NCBI RefSeq assembly: GCF_002994745.2
Contig: NC_037088.1
Span: 46,368,911-46,432,910, forward strand
Direction of reading: 5' to 3'
Length of the DNA stretch: 64,000 nucleotides
DNA from: Rosa chinensis
Lineage: Eukaryota > Streptophyta > Magnoliopsida > Rosales > Rosaceae
The notes under the pieces were generated by a model, which did no database searches, had not been told where the DNA came from, and saw nothing but the letters and a program-made list of their open reading frames with translations. This document shows, piece by piece, positions 11,048-23,001 of the stretch (position 1 is its first letter; every line of letters starts with the position of its first letter). Made by a program: the position numbers and the translations under genes.

Positions 11048-12178
11048 TTGTGTCTTATACAGAAAATAAAAGACCCAAAGGAAGCATCTCACTTCAAGCC
11101 TATTGCCCTCTGCAATGTGATTTGCAGAATCAGTTCAAAAGTTGTTGCAAATCGGTTAAAACAATGCTTATCGGACATCATCTCCCCCTTACAGAGTGCA
11201 TACTTGCCGGGAAGATTAATTTCTGATAACACGTTAGTTGCTACAAAAGCTGCACGTCAGGAGACAGGTTTCTTTTCTCTTAAGCTAGATATCAGTAAAG
11301 CTTATGATCTCCTTGAGTGGTCTTTCATTAGGGCCATATTAACAAAATTGGGTTTTTGCAGACAATGGATTGAAGTGATCATGAAATGTGTCACAAGTGT
11401 AAGCTATGCTATTCTCTTCCAAGGATTGCCCACCTCCAGAATTATGCCTACTAGGGGAATAAGGCAACGTGACCCATTGTCAACGTATCTATTCATCTTG
11501 TGTGTTGAGGGGCTTTCCGCACTAATTACTAGTGCCGTGAAAAATAATGTAATAGCGGGTCTTACTATGTGTCCTCAGGCCCTCACTCTACATCACTTAT
11601 TTTTTGCAGATGATAGCCTGTTATTTGGTATAGCCAACTCAGATGAATGTTACAACTTTCGTGCCATTCTGAATGTGTATGAGAAAGCTTCTGGTTGGAA
11701 AGTTAATTACCAAAAGAGTAGCATAGTTTTTAGTAAGACTGTCCCATTGGAACAACAACATCTTTTAGCTTCTATTCTTGAAGTGCAGCGAGTGGAAGAA
11801 CATGACAGGTATCTGGGACTACTGCTTCGGGTTGGAAAATCCAAAACCGCAATATTTGAGTATATCAAAGAGAAAGCAACAAAGAAATTAATTAACTAGA
11901 AGTCCAAGATTCTAAGTTGTGCAAGAAATGAGATCTTAATCAAGGCTGTGGCACAGACAATGCCAATGTATGAATTGCTATCTCTTGCCAAAAAGTTTAT
12001 GTGATGATGTCCATCAACTTTGTGTGTCTTTCTTCTGGTATGATACAGATGACAAGACGAAAATTCATTGGCGCAATTGGGAAAGAATGTGTCTGACAAA
12101 GTAAGGAGGTATGGGTTTTAAAAACATCTATGCATATAACCTTGCCATGCTTGCAAAACAGGGCAGGGGACTTGTCTC
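11048..12178 (+). pseudogene. LINE reverse transcriptase domain (partly open)
   Basis: A 283-codon open stretch (11048-11899) covers the core of a non-LTR reverse transcriptase. It contains KPIALCNVICRISSKVVANR, the QSAYLPGR motif, DISKAYDLLEWSFI (motif A aspartates), GIRQRDPLSTYLFILCVEGL (motif B) and FFADDSLLF (the catalytic ADD box). Past a stop at 11900 the thumb region continues to LAMLAKQGRGLVS at 12178, where the nested element interrupts it. The domain would copy LINE RNA at the nicked target. Because flanking parts of the polyprotein carry stops, activity is not expected. Confidence 0.9.
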
Positions 12179-12727
12179 TGTTGAAATATAAAAAAGATAA
12201 TAATAATGACAAAAATGCAACAGTCACAAGCTACGACATCTCTTCTAGTTTGAATATCTTTCAATATCAAGATAGCTATCAAATTCAAATAGTGGTCAAA
12301 GCAAGAGGTTTGTCAAAGTTGGAGGCATTCATGTCCAAATTCAAATCATGTTATACAGATTTTGTGGGGTTCGTTTCAAACTGAATGCAACAGAATTTAT
12401 TTGCCATACATGACCTGCCATGAGATAAAGTAATTTGAAATTCAAATTCAAGACTCAATCTTATCCTTGGGTACACTCTATAAAAGCAAGCATAGTGCTA
12501 GAGTGAAGGACACAGAAAACACATCAAGAAAAAGGTGAAGCCCTGCTGCAAAGCAGAGAAGAAGAATTCAGCAACTTTGTTCGAAGGAGGAGCCAACAAG
12601 TAGACGCTAAAAGGTGGAGGCCTCTCTGACCTTCTGACCTACCAGTGCTACTTCTTGTTTTTTTTTTGCAGTGTCTCTTTTACTTGTGTCACCATGGAGC
12701 TATGGAGATCCCCGAGCGGTTGCAATC

Positions 12728-13610
12728 TGTTTGGCTCCAAAACCAGCTGGTGTGCAAACAGTCTCTTTTGGGCGAGTGGTTGCGCAGGCGTGCCAGCACA
12801 GCGGGGTGCAGTCGTTGGGGTAGTCCCGTGACCTGACTTCTTCTTCAAGCGCTGTGGACGAGGAGAGCACCAACCTCGTCACAAGGTTCTTTTCTTGCCT
12901 TTCGGAAAAGGACTTTCTGCCTTACTGGATAAGGGCTTTGGTTGTGGTCTCTTTGCGTTCACCGAATCGATACTTAGTGTTGCAGACTAAGCAGAGCAAT
13001 CACTGGGAAGTTGAAAGAAGCACGGGTTTGCTAAAGCGTGACTTTAGCTTCGCTGGGTTGCGAGGGCGTTACCCTTGCTTCGCTGGAAGTAACAGTGGCG
13101 GTTGTGCTTGCAGTCGGCTCCTGGGGAGACTGGGACTGGAAGTACGGTCACCGGGTTGATCTGGTGAGGCTGACAGTCGGCTCGCGAGGAGACTAGGACT
13201 GGCGGGCGGTCACCGGGTTTCAACAAGGTTGAGGGTTTGCTCCGGGGAGGCTTTGCAATCGCTGGGATTGATTGATTAGAGAGAGAGGTCTTTTTCTGTA
13301 TCGTCTTCAGCCCCTATATATAGGCTGCTGCAGATTCTCCTTCCAAATATGAATGAAATACTATTTTTTAGGCCACAGTTATTGGCCTTGAATCAAATCA
13401 AAACTCTTAACAATTCTGATATTATCATAGGCGATAATTAATATTATTAGCCTCTGTCACCGCTAGAATATAGACAGAGATTAATTGCCTCTTAGAGTCT
13501 CAGACGTAATCTTCCTCTTGGATGCAGTGGTAGGATATGTACGTATCCTATATTGATATATATTTTCGCGAGGACTCTTGTAGCTCGCGGCGGCATGCAA
13601 ATCAGAAAGA

Positions 13611-13641
<31 letters not shown>

Positions 13642-13860
13642 CAATTAAGAGGTGATGGTGTCCCTTCCATTTGACGTACATCCAACTTCATTCCCTGATT
13701 GCCACGTATGTGGGAGGCCCTTGATTTTCTGCTTAATTGGTCCACTATCGGACTTAATTGCGTGGAGCCGTGGACTACCTCGAAGTAGAAGAGGACAACT
13801 TGTCTGCCATGTTTAATTGTATATACCCATCATATATACTATATGATCCTCCGCGCACTT

Positions 13861-13893
<33 letters not shown>

Positions 13894-14412
13894 TTACAAC
13901 TAATAAGGATATATAATTATGTCCTTCTATGTTGTACGTCCAGCCATCCATGCAATATATATATAGTTATATATATATATATATAGTTATATATATATAT
14001 ATATATATATATAACTATATTCCTTGATGATTGCTATTAAGCATGATTAATTGCATGGCTTCCCTTATTCCATGTCCACCTTAATTGCATGGGCAATTAT
14101 ATATCAACCCATCTTGCTCGCGCTCGCGTAATCTCGGCCATACACATAGCCTGTATATTTTATGCTCCCGTTTTGCACAGTCTTGACAACCAAGCAAACC
14201 ACCATTAATCATCACATCTCTTGATAATTACTAGTAAATCCATGAATATCACGATTTGCCTCACGATTGCTTGATCTCCAAGTAGGCCTTATTTGGCCTC
14301 TAAACAATATATTCCGAACTTGTCGGAAATAAATAGCTTGGGCCACCGAATATTGGCCTAGATTTCGTCGAGTCCCCCATGTCGGGAAAAATATTTATTT
14401 TGGGCTCAAACA
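12728..14412 (-). repeat. LTR, left copy (3' LTR in element orientation)
   Basis: This 1685-bp direct repeat is nearly identical to 19163-20861. It contains AT microsatellites at about 13616-13637, 13863-13890 and 13960-14010, and a CTATATATAG TATA-like box near 13313. On the minus strand that box lies about 1.1 kb into the LTR, a plausible promoter placing transcription start near 13285. Confidence 0.92.
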
Positions 14413-14430
14413 TTGCCCCCCAGACCTCGA
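14413..14430 (-). promoter_or_regulatory. Polypurine tract of the LTR retrotransposon
   Basis: On the minus strand, AGGTCTGGGGGGCAA lies directly before the TGTTTG start of the left LTR. This is the expected position of the plus-strand primer. Similar GGGGGGCAA or GGGGGGCAT words recur inside the element near 15450, 16475, 17830 and 18433. Confidence 0.75.
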
Positions 14431-17400
14431 AGTCAAAGTTCCCCGTCTTGACTGAAGAGGTCTTGAATCAGCACTAGTCTTGCAATAAAGTTGTTCTACA
14501 GCCACTGTAGTTGGCTTAAATGAAAAGCAAAGATGAAGTACTCGCCATAAATTCTCGAATTGCTTCAGAAAGTATCATCAACTTGGATGAAAAACTTGAT
14601 GCAAGTTCTTCGCGAAGTATTTTTACTTGTTGCATTTACTCTCTGCCTCGTGAAGTCTTCAAACTACTCGCGACCCTTCGCGGTGATGAGAATGAGCTTC
14701 GGCTATGAACGCTCGCGAACTTCCTACTATAATTAATTGTCCTTTCTGCACTCTTCGCAATGACCAAACTTTCAATGAAGAGTGGGTGTCAGCATCCTGC
14801 TCCTTGATGCTTTTAGGCCGGTAGGTGTTGATAATTATGCCAAGGTAGAGGGACACATATGGCTTCAATTACGAATCACAATGCATGCATGGCCACTCTT
14901 ACTACACGGCCACATGCTCCTTCTTAATTATATATGTGAACAATGAACCCACATATCCTCTGTAGCAACATCATACACTATTAATATAAGCCACCATGTT
15001 GGCTATACGATTAACATATACACTGTCAGAATGCACCATCTCCTCACCGCTTCAAATGCAATCTTCAAGATAGGATGGAGACCATGTAACATAATTAATT
15101 ATCAACTTCAACCACATGCTGGCTTAGTTAATAAAGTAATCTCCAAATAAACTTAGGCCACAAGAACTTTCCATGGTAGTTTTGGTTCGCGAGCTCAGTC
15201 CTCGATAGCAAACCTTCACCGGGAATTGGCCCGGTTCTCCTCGCTGCAACTAGAGTCAACGACCACAAAGTGAGATGTAAGGCAAAAAAGTAGAAATTTC
15301 CTTCACGAACCGTTCAATATTCAACTTTGCTGGACTGCAGGCGAATATTAATCAAAGCCCCTTCGCTGGCTCTAAGTTGCTTAAAAAAAACGACTTCTGA
15401 TTTCGCCACTGCCGTGAGAATTGTTGCATACTGTCTTGATAGCGACACGATGCCCCCCATGCATTTTAGCCATGTAATGCTCACCGCAATTTGTGGTAAT
15501 ACTTGGCAATAGGAAATTGCACCTCCAACTCTGTCCTTTGTTAATCAAACCAAGACATGCACAGAACCATGCTAGCTGTTGTGACGTGGTCTTGCATTGA
15601 AGACTCATCAACCATGAATAGCCATGCACAGAACATGCAGCGATCAAATGGAGCTAGCATCATGTCTAGCTAAACTGGCTCATGACGTGCAGCAGCCTCA
15701 AACTAGGCCACTTATTAGTTTATGTATAATATTTCCAAGGCAAAAACTAGACTTCTTGGACAACTGTGAATCACCAAATATATTTAAAAACCCCAAGCTT
15801 GGATTTGAATATACTGGGCTATATCACTTAGGCCTCCTTCCAAAGAAAGTGAGAAAACACTTTCTTCTAGCAACATGATTTTATGCTCAGGCCACAAGCT
15901 GCGATGTACTCGCCTCACATCAGCATTAAAGTGCATGGAAAACGTGAAGACTGGTCTAATTCCCAACGTGATCATCTGGCAATGTCTTCTTCACAGGCTT
16001 TGTTATTTCCTCCCAGTAACATACCAAGTATGCATAATACCCAACTATATTTAGACAAGCCATAACAAAGAACATATATAATATGGAGCAACAGATACAA
16101 AAAACCTGGGAACTGGTTTGCTGGCCAAAAAAGGCAGACTTCATGTGAGACTTCCATGTTGGCAGGAGTTTTCAATACCGACATTTTAATGGAAAAATGC
16201 TTTCGAACTTTATAGTAACAGCAAGGCAATACAATCATCTCTGGCATTGTCCCTTGCAGAACTTAAAACTTTTGGTAAGCCTTAGTCCCACACTTTCTGG
16301 CATAAACCAAGTTCTGCCACTTAAGAAGTAAAACATGGAAAAATTTAAGGCCACAGGTCTTGGCCCCAGTGACACTAAACGCTTCAAACAAGTCTTGACT
16401 AAAATCATGGCACAGAACTTTGAAATCCCTCCCCTGCTTTCGGAAGATTGCAGACTGCAGAATTTCGTGTTGCCCCCCAGTATACAATCTTGATCATTTC
16501 ATTGCATAGTCCCCAAACTTTCAGGAATGCCCGTAAAGGAGAACCATATATTTCTCTTGTACAGGCTCTCTGTAGACACTTGATGTTTATAACCCGACCA
16601 CAATGATACCATCGCTGCTATACTTGGGAAAGATATTTTCCATCGCCTCGTTGCAATTCAGAATTCTGCCTTGGTGAGAAGAAACAATTAGCTGCTACCA
16701 TGCTTAACTGCATTGAAAACGAGTGCCGCGTTCTACAATTTTATCAACCCAACAACTCTGATGCACCTCCAGCTAGGCGCTGCATCGCATACCCCGCAAT
16801 CGTAGAAGCCCATGAAGCTGAATCTCTCTCAGGCATTCCATCAAACACTATATATGCATAGTTCAGATTCGCAGATTTTGGACGAAACCTCAACTGAATA
16901 ACCCACAGGAGATTAATTTACCACCAGACAATGTACAAACAATGAAACAAAAGTTACTTCCTGGAGATTGTGCTTGATTCCTCGCAGCCGCAGTGGGAGC
17001 TGTGGATTAATCTTGCCTGGACATGGAGTCCCCTGGATATCAATCTGCTACTTTCCTCACCGACGGGATTATAACTCTCTCTCTGAAGCTGCTATGGCAT
17101 TGAGAAACTCCCTTTCTCTTGTCTCTGTCTCGACTTCTGCCACTGTACTGGCATACTGTCCATTAAAGACGAATCGCTGGCCCTATAGATCAAATTCACC
17201 TCAGCTAGAGCATAGCTTGTTGGAAATTTCTGGCGCAGTGCTTCGCCGGATCGAACCTCGCTGGCGAGGCACAGGCCACCTGTATTCAGCGAGCTCTGCT
17301 TCTTGAGACAATGTTCCTTGCGAGCGCTCGCTTCACTTGATCAGTGCTTGCGAAGTGTTCCTTGCTAGATTTTGCTTCGCAGCCTCTGATGTCCTCGCGA

Positions 17401-17660
17401 CCATCTCGCTTAGCGGCCATCTCTTCGCGGCCGCTCGCTTGCTGCCAGTCTTCGCGGTCATCTGCTTTCGCTCGCGACCATCTCTTGCTTAGCGGTCACT
17501 TGCTCACAGCCACTCGCTCTCGCGGCCATCTCTTCGCGGCAGCCACTTGCTTATGCGCCGCATAACTCTCTTTTTCTATTTTTTTTATTTTTTTATTTTT
17601 TTTAAAGAAAGATGCAAACTAAAAATTAAAAGCAAATAAAGAAGCTAGCATCAGTGCGTT
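14431..17660 (-). other. LTR retrotransposon interior without recognisable pol
   Basis: This 3.2-kb interior has only short open stretches on both strands, none resembling protease, reverse transcriptase, RNase H or integrase. The part at 17290-17560 is GC-rich, with degenerate repeats of TCGCGGCCATCTC-like words, and is followed by a poly-T tract at about 17575-17605. I support no gene here. Confidence 0.6.
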
Positions 17661-17663
17661 TGG

Positions 17664-19061
17664 CTAACCTCTAGAAGGCCACGGGGGAGGCCATCTATGC
17701 TTCACTCCAACCTCCGACGTATTAAAATTTATAGCATGAAAATCCTTCTTGTAAGAGCTTGTAGGCAAGCAACAAAGATACTTCGCGTTAAAAACTTGGA
17801 CGAAATTTGGCTCGTAGAAGGAGTATTGCCCCCCAAGTATCTTTGTTGGTTGACGAAGCGAGATCCTCAATTGCAATTTTGGAGATGATGATGTCCCAAG
17901 ATCGGCTTTGTCGCCAACTACCATGTCATAGAACATGGTGTCTTCAGAATAAGCCACAGATTGGCTACTGTATTTGACCACTTGTTCACGGGATTTGAAC
18001 CGCTGCATATGATTTTTGGAACCAATAATTAAATTATAATTATCATCATATTCATCATAGATTGGCTCTGTGTCAAGACTGCACTTGGGGTCACCGAATC
18101 CTTCTTTACAAATTTCAAAGCCACTGACTGGCCTTGAAACATATATGAAGATCTTCAAATTGAATTGATTAACAAAGCCACATATTGGCTTCTCAAGACC
18201 AAAACATAATTGATAATCAAGTGGCCCATGCCTTAATTGATAATTAAGGGGACCACACTCTTGACCTTCTGCATGATGAGGACGTCCAGCAGCCATATAA
18301 CAACTTAATTCATAATTAAGTTGATTGTGGCTTTGATTACCCTGGTCATGATGACGTCCAGCAGCATAACCATAATTAAATTGATCATACAGCTGCTTCT
18401 GATTACTAAGGGGGTGAACCTGGACAATATCATGCCCCCCATGCATCTGATTAACAGCCACGTATTTGGCTTGATCAGTGGAGAAATCATATATTTGTTC
18501 TGAAACAATTATATTGTCAGAGGAACAATCTTGTTGACCATCTTCTCCATGCAAAGCCTCTATGTAAGGCCGTGACTCATCAATGAGGCATTTAGGTTTA
18601 TTGCCATCTGTAGGCAATTCAACCTCAGAAACAACCTCTTCGCGCGAAGATTTTTGGCTTTCCAATTCGCCTTGCTGTGAACCGACTTGAGTAGTCAAGC
18701 TGGAATCTCCCTTGCGCGAGGTCGCTATACAATCCAGGATATGCTGATATTGTCTTGCCCACTCTTGGTCTTCCTGTTTCCTCCACTGGGTAAGCTCTCG
18801 ATTGCGTTGTTCAGCTTCTCGATCGCGCTGTTTCCTTTGCTCGAGCTCTTTAGCTTTCTGAGCATTCTCGTCCATTTCGCGTGTGAGTCGATTCGCCTTC
18901 GCGGTTTCCCTGGCAAGCTCAGTTTTCATCTTCTTGAGATGATTCTCGACATTCTCCATGAGGATCGCGAGTGTTTCCTCAATGGTCGCTCCTTCCGGGA
19001 TAGGCTTCGAAACAAAAGCCTCTTCTGTCGTAGTGTCGTCATTGGTGGCAACATTGGCCAT
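17664..19061 (-). CDS. Retroelement gag-position protein, 465 aa, function unknown
   Basis: This is the first ORF downstream of the primer-binding site in the minus-oriented element, starting about 100 bases inside it, where gag normally lies. It begins MANVATNDDTTTEEAFVSKP. Residues about 30-115 are rich in Glu, Lys, Arg and Gln (for example KAKELEQRKQRDREAEQRNR) and should form a coiled coil that could drive self-assembly. The middle carries imperfect Tyr/Asn/His-rich repeats around LNYQLRHGPLDYQL. The C-terminus ends KHRWPPPWPSRG. There is no CCHC zinc knuckle and no protease motif, so a particle-forming role is inferred from position only. The frame is intact, consistent with the young insertion. 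It should be treated as a transposon ORF, not a host gene. Confidence 0.65.
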   Translation of the reverse strand: MANVATNDDTTTEEAFVSKPIPEGATIEETLAILMENVENHLKKMKTELARETAKANRLTREMDENAQKAKELEQRKQRDREAEQRNRELTQWRKQEDQEWARQYQHILDCIATSRKGDSSLTTQVGSQQGELESQKSSREEVVSEVELPTDGNKPKCLIDESRPYIEALHGEDGQQDCSSDNIIVSEQIYDFSTDQAKYVAVNQMHGGHDIVQVHPLSNQKQLYDQFNYGYAAGRHHDQGNQSHNQLNYELSCYMAAGRPHHAEGQECGPLNYQLRHGPLDYQLCFGLEKPICGFVNQFNLKIFIYVSRPVSGFEICKEGFGDPKCSLDTEPIYDEYDDNYNLIIGSKNHMQRFKSREQVVKYSSQSVAYSEDTMFYDMVVGDKADLGTSSSPKLQLRISLRQPTKILGGQYSFYEPNFVQVFNAKYLCCLPTSSYKKDFHAINFNTSEVGVKHRWPPPWPSRG

Positions 19062-19144
19062 CTTTTCACTTTAGGAATCTCCTTTGGTAAAGATTTTCCT
19101 CTGGCATCCCAATGATGGTGAATACAAAAGACTCTAGCTTTGTC

Positions 19145-19162
19145 CCACTGGGCGTGCCAAAA
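19145..19162 (-). promoter_or_regulatory. Primer-binding site of the LTR retrotransposon
   Basis: Immediately after the CAAACA end of the right LTR on the minus strand comes TTTTGGCACGCCCAGTGGGA. The position is diagnostic of a tRNA primer-binding region. I do not assign the tRNA. Confidence 0.6.
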
Positions 19163-20281
19163 TGTTTGGCTCCAAAACCAGCTGGTGTGCAAACAGTCTC
19201 TTTTGGGCGAGTGGTTGCGCAGGCGTGCCAGCACCGCGGGGTGCAGTAGTTGGGGTAGTCCCATGACCTGACTTCTTCTTCAAGCGCTGTGGACGAGGAG
19301 AGCACCAACCTCGTCACAGGGTTCTTTTCTTGCCTTTCGGAAAAGGACTTTCTGCCTTACTGGATAAGGGCTTTGGTTGTGGTCTCTTTGCGTTCACCGA
19401 ATCGATACTTAGTGTTGCAGACTAAGCAGAGCAATCACTGGGAAGTTGAAAGAAGCACGGGTTTGCTAAAGCGTGACTTTAGCTTCGCTGGGTTGCGAGG
19501 GCGTTACCCTTGCTTCGCTGGAAGTAACAGTGGCGGTTGTGCTTGCAGTCGGCTCCTGGGGAGACTGGGACTGGAAGTACGGTCGCCGGGTTGATCTGGT
19601 GAGGCTGACAGTCGGCTCGCGAGGAGACTAGGACTGGCGGGCGGTCACCGGGTTTCAACAAGGTTGAGGGTTTGCTCCGGGGAGGCTTTGCAATCGCTGG
19701 GATTGATTGATTAGAGAGAGAGGTCTTTTTCTGTATCGTCTTCAGCCCCTATATATAGGCTGCTGCAGATTCTCCTTCCAAATATGAATGAAATACTATT
19801 TTTTAGGCCACAGTTATTGGCCTTGAATCAAATCAAAACTCTTAACAATTCTGATATTATCATAGGCGATAATTAATATTATTAGCCTCTGTCACCGCTA
19901 GAATATAGGCAGAGATTAATTGCCTCTTAGAGTCTCAGACGTAATCTTCCTCTTGGATGCAGTGGTAGGATATGTACGTATCCTATATTGATATATATCT
20001 TCGCGAGGACTCTTGTAGCTCGCGGCGGCATGCAAATCAGAAAGAATATATATATATTATTGCAATTAAGAGGTGATGGTGTCCCTTCCATTTAACGTAC
20101 ATCCAACTTCATTCCCTGATTGCCACGTATGTGGGAGGCCCTTGATTTTCTGCTTAATTGGTCCACTATTGGACTTAATTGCGTGGAGCCGTGGACTACC
20201 TCGAAGTAGAAGAGGACAACTTGTCTGCCATGTTTAATTGTATATACCCACCATATATACTATATGATCCTCCGCGCACTT

Positions 20282-20314
<33 letters not shown>

Positions 20315-20861
20315 TTACAACTAATAAGGATATATAATTATGTCCTTCTATGTTGTACGTCCAGCCATCCATGCAATATATATATATATAACTATATTCC
20401 TTGATGATTGCTATTAAGCATGATTAATTGCATGGCTTCCCTTATTCCATGTCCACCTTAATTGCATGGGCATTGATGATTGCTATTAAGCATGATTAAT
20501 TGCATGGCTTCCCTTATTCCATGTCCACCTTAATTGCATGGGCAATTATATATCAACCCATCTTGCTCGCGCTCGCGTAATCTCGGCCATACACACAGCC
20601 TGTATATTTTATGCTCCCGTTTTGCACAGTCTTGACAACCAAGCAAACCACCATTAATCATCACATCTCTTGATAATTACTAGTAAATCCATGAATATCA
20701 CGATTTGCCTCACGATTGCTTGATCTCCAAGTAGGCCTTATTTGGCCTCTAAACAATATATTCCGAACTTGTCGGAAATAAATAGCTTGGGCCACCGAAT
20801 ATTGGCCTAGATTTCGTCGAGTCCCCCATGTCGGGAAAAATATTTATTTTGGGCTCAAACA
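19163..20861 (-). repeat. LTR, right copy (5' LTR in element orientation)
   Basis: This 1699-bp partner of 12728-14412 carries a 72-bp tandem duplication (20401-20472 and 20473-20544, starting TTGATGATTGCTATTAAGCA) that the left copy lacks. It has shorter AT arrays than the left copy near 20040 and 20380. A CTATATATAG box lies near 19749. Confidence 0.92.
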
Positions 20862-20866
20862 CAATC

Positions 20867-23001
20867 TCGTATACAATACATGTGTATCAACGAGTATATG
20901 ACCAATCGGTAGAGTGTCATGTCATCTGTTCTGAAAGTCAACAACAGTCCCTACAAAAGTCTCCTGCTTTCTGCCTTTTGTTAACTGTGATAAAGACATA
21001 TGGCCTTGCAAACAAGCCGAACAAAGAATTGACCAAGCAGGACAAACCACACAAATCTTCAAAATTCGTGTCTGGAGAGGAACGCTCACCCTTGATGTTC
21101 TCTTGGAAGTACTTCTAGCAACTTGCAAGCAAGGAGGAAATAAATCAGAGACTTGAGACCAAGCTGTGAGGTAGAAGCTTTCCCACTTCTCTATGATAAC
21201 TTTGGACTCACCTTGTCCACCAAATCCTAGCGATGATTTGGCTTTTGCTGTCAAAGTTCCTGCCTGCACTAGCTGTCAAAGTCCCTGCCTTCACTTGCAC
21301 CTACAACATGTACATATATAAAGACTCTATCAAAAGGAGAGTATAAAGAATGGCTACAAAAATGATTCATCATGTTCAATTCCTCAGTCTAAAAAAGGGA
21401 AGAAAAAGATGACATTCATGACAAAGTAATCTTTGAAGCCATAGTTGTCAGTATGTGTGTGCTGCAACTTTGTTCTTTTTGAATGAAAACTAGATGACAA
21501 AGAACATGGCTATCTCCAGGTGCCTTGCAGAACCACAAAAATAGATATATAAAAGCTGAGCAAGAAAGGTTGCTCGTTGCTGCAAGTTCTCATGACATGC
21601 AAGTTCAACACCAGTGCCTATTACGTGGACTCTTCTCAATCAAAAGAAAACAAAAGCAATATTCAAAGCATAATGCAAGGCTACTAATCTACCTTGATGA
21701 TTAATGTGTGGCTTGAGTTGTCACCTGCATATTAAGGCATACAATAATTTATCATGGTAGACAAGTTTGAAGCAATAAAGAAGAAGAAGACAAGCGCTGG
21801 TGTTGAGAAAGCATTTGAACTTTGAGCCTTGATATAAAATAAACAAAGATCAAAGCGGTGGCGTTGCAGCAGCAAGCTCACCTCTTTGTGATCTTATCTT
21901 GTGTGGAAAGCTGATCAATATACAATACAGATGAAGACAAAAACTCACATATAATTAATAGCACAATTATTCAACTATGGTGGGCTGCATCTTTGTTCAC
22001 AAATGGGAGCTAAAGACAAAAAATCAAGAGGCATTCGTGGCACATAAAGAATGATAAGAAGCAACCAAGCTTTGCATTTTTCATGAAGCGATGGAAATGC
22101 AGGATTGAACGCTGACTCACCTTTTGAGAAGCCACGATCAGTTTGTTGTTCCTGCACACAAAGAACAAGATTGTTAATTAAGCACTCGAAATTCATGTAG
22201 TAGCTACAGGACAATAAGTCACAATGCCCATCCTAGTACTCACCAAGTGCTCGGAAGAGAAGCACAAAATGCAATCCTAGCAAAGTAAGTGGTCTTATGC
22301 AAACTCCAGAAATGCCCTGAACTTTGGATAGAGTGCTGGTAAATGAAAACAAGCAAATTAATTGTTAGAAAGATCTCTCTTCGAACCAAAGAAGCTCAAG
22401 AAGAAGAAGTCATTACCCAGTTGAGTGAGGTGCACAATCAAGACTGGGACCCCCTTTATATATAAGGGCCGGACATGGAGACTTCGTCTCCGAGATGGGC
22501 TGACTGAATTAATCTCCATTTCCAATTCAACCTCTATCCTAAGCTGATGGCCACACCAGAGATATTCTCAAAGGGATATGAAGCTTATCTAATCATCCAA
22601 GTTAGAGAAGACGTCTACCATATATATATATATATATATATTTTTTTTTTTTGGAGCTCATTTTGTCTAATAGATAGATAAGCTGGGTCATTTACCCATC
22701 GAAGCATCCAAACCTTCCCAAAAATCTGAACTACGAGTGGCTTGATCCCTTCTGGGATACGTAGGCAGCCTAATAAACACTCTGGGTGCAGCCACAAAAT
22801 CAAACAAACACATTCCTCTCCGTGGAATTTTTGTCTTTGTATTTGGAATCAAAGGGTCTTCCCTTAACACATGTGATTGTAATTAAGGGATACTTTTTAT
22901 CTCGAATGGGTATGAACTTAACATAATAAAAACTCTATTTCCATTAATGAAATAGAGTGAGATTGTGTTGAGTACATTTTATTTACAATTTTTGCTCAAC
23001 A
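20867..23001 (-). other. Right part of the TGTTGA/TCAACA element, with a run of splice-like signals on the minus strand
   Basis: No long ORF is convincing. On the minus strand several exon-like pieces lie between good splice sites: 21212-21300 (acceptor TTGTAG, donor GTGAGT), 21693-21724 (acceptor ATGCAG, donor GTAGAT) and 22121-22151 (acceptor GTGCAG, donor GTGAGT). Further GTGAGY donors occur at about 21880 and 22243. A TATATATAA box lies upstream near 22455. An inverted repeat ACTCTATTT...AAATAGAGT lies at 22932-22958. This looks like a spliced non-coding leader or transcript of the element. It is inference only. Confidence 0.4.

Larger units (their letters stand above)
12728..20861 (-). 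mobile_element. Non-autonomous LTR retrotransposon with gag-position ORF only, young
   Basis: The two direct LTRs (12728-14412 and 19163-20861) share TGTTTG...CAAACA ends, and the 5-bp TSD CAATC lies at 12723-12727 and 20862-20866. Orientation is minus: the GGGGGG-containing polypurine tract abuts the left LTR, and a primer-binding-like TTTTGGCACGCCCAGTGGGA follows the right LTR on the minus strand. By eye the LTRs differ at about a dozen substitutions plus AT-array and 72-bp duplication differences, so the insertion is recent. The 4.75-kb interior has one long ORF and no recognisable protease, integrase or reverse transcriptase. This is the layout of a LARD or TR-GAG element. Confidence 0.9.
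12179..23001. mobile_element. TG..CA-ended element nested in the LINE (about 2.7 kb of its own sequence)
   Basis: GTCTC occurs at 12174-12178 and 23002-23006. The element starts TGTTGA and ends TCAACA, the short inverted ends of LTR retrotransposons. Removing it with one TSD copy restores the LINE frame exactly (GLVS joined to KPQSLIARLYRARYFP). Its own sequence is 12179-12727 and 20867-23001; the rest is a second nested element. I see no second LTR and no gag or pol, so it is either a solo LTR of about 2.7 kb or a non-autonomous element. A TATA-like box (CTCTATAAAAGC) lies near 12477 on the plus strand, and a TATATATAA box near 22455 reads on either strand. The orientation is unresolved. Confidence 0.75.

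Noticed and set aside
12854..13159. 101-codon plus-strand frame, repeated at 19289-19594
   Set aside because: It lies inside the LTRs and is antisense to the element; the duplication reflects the LTR pair, not a conserved gene.
22615..22680. TA microsatellite and T run next to conserved-looking words (GGCTGCCTACGTATCCC on the minus strand)
   Set aside because: The words recall plant LTR sequence but alone do not define a feature.
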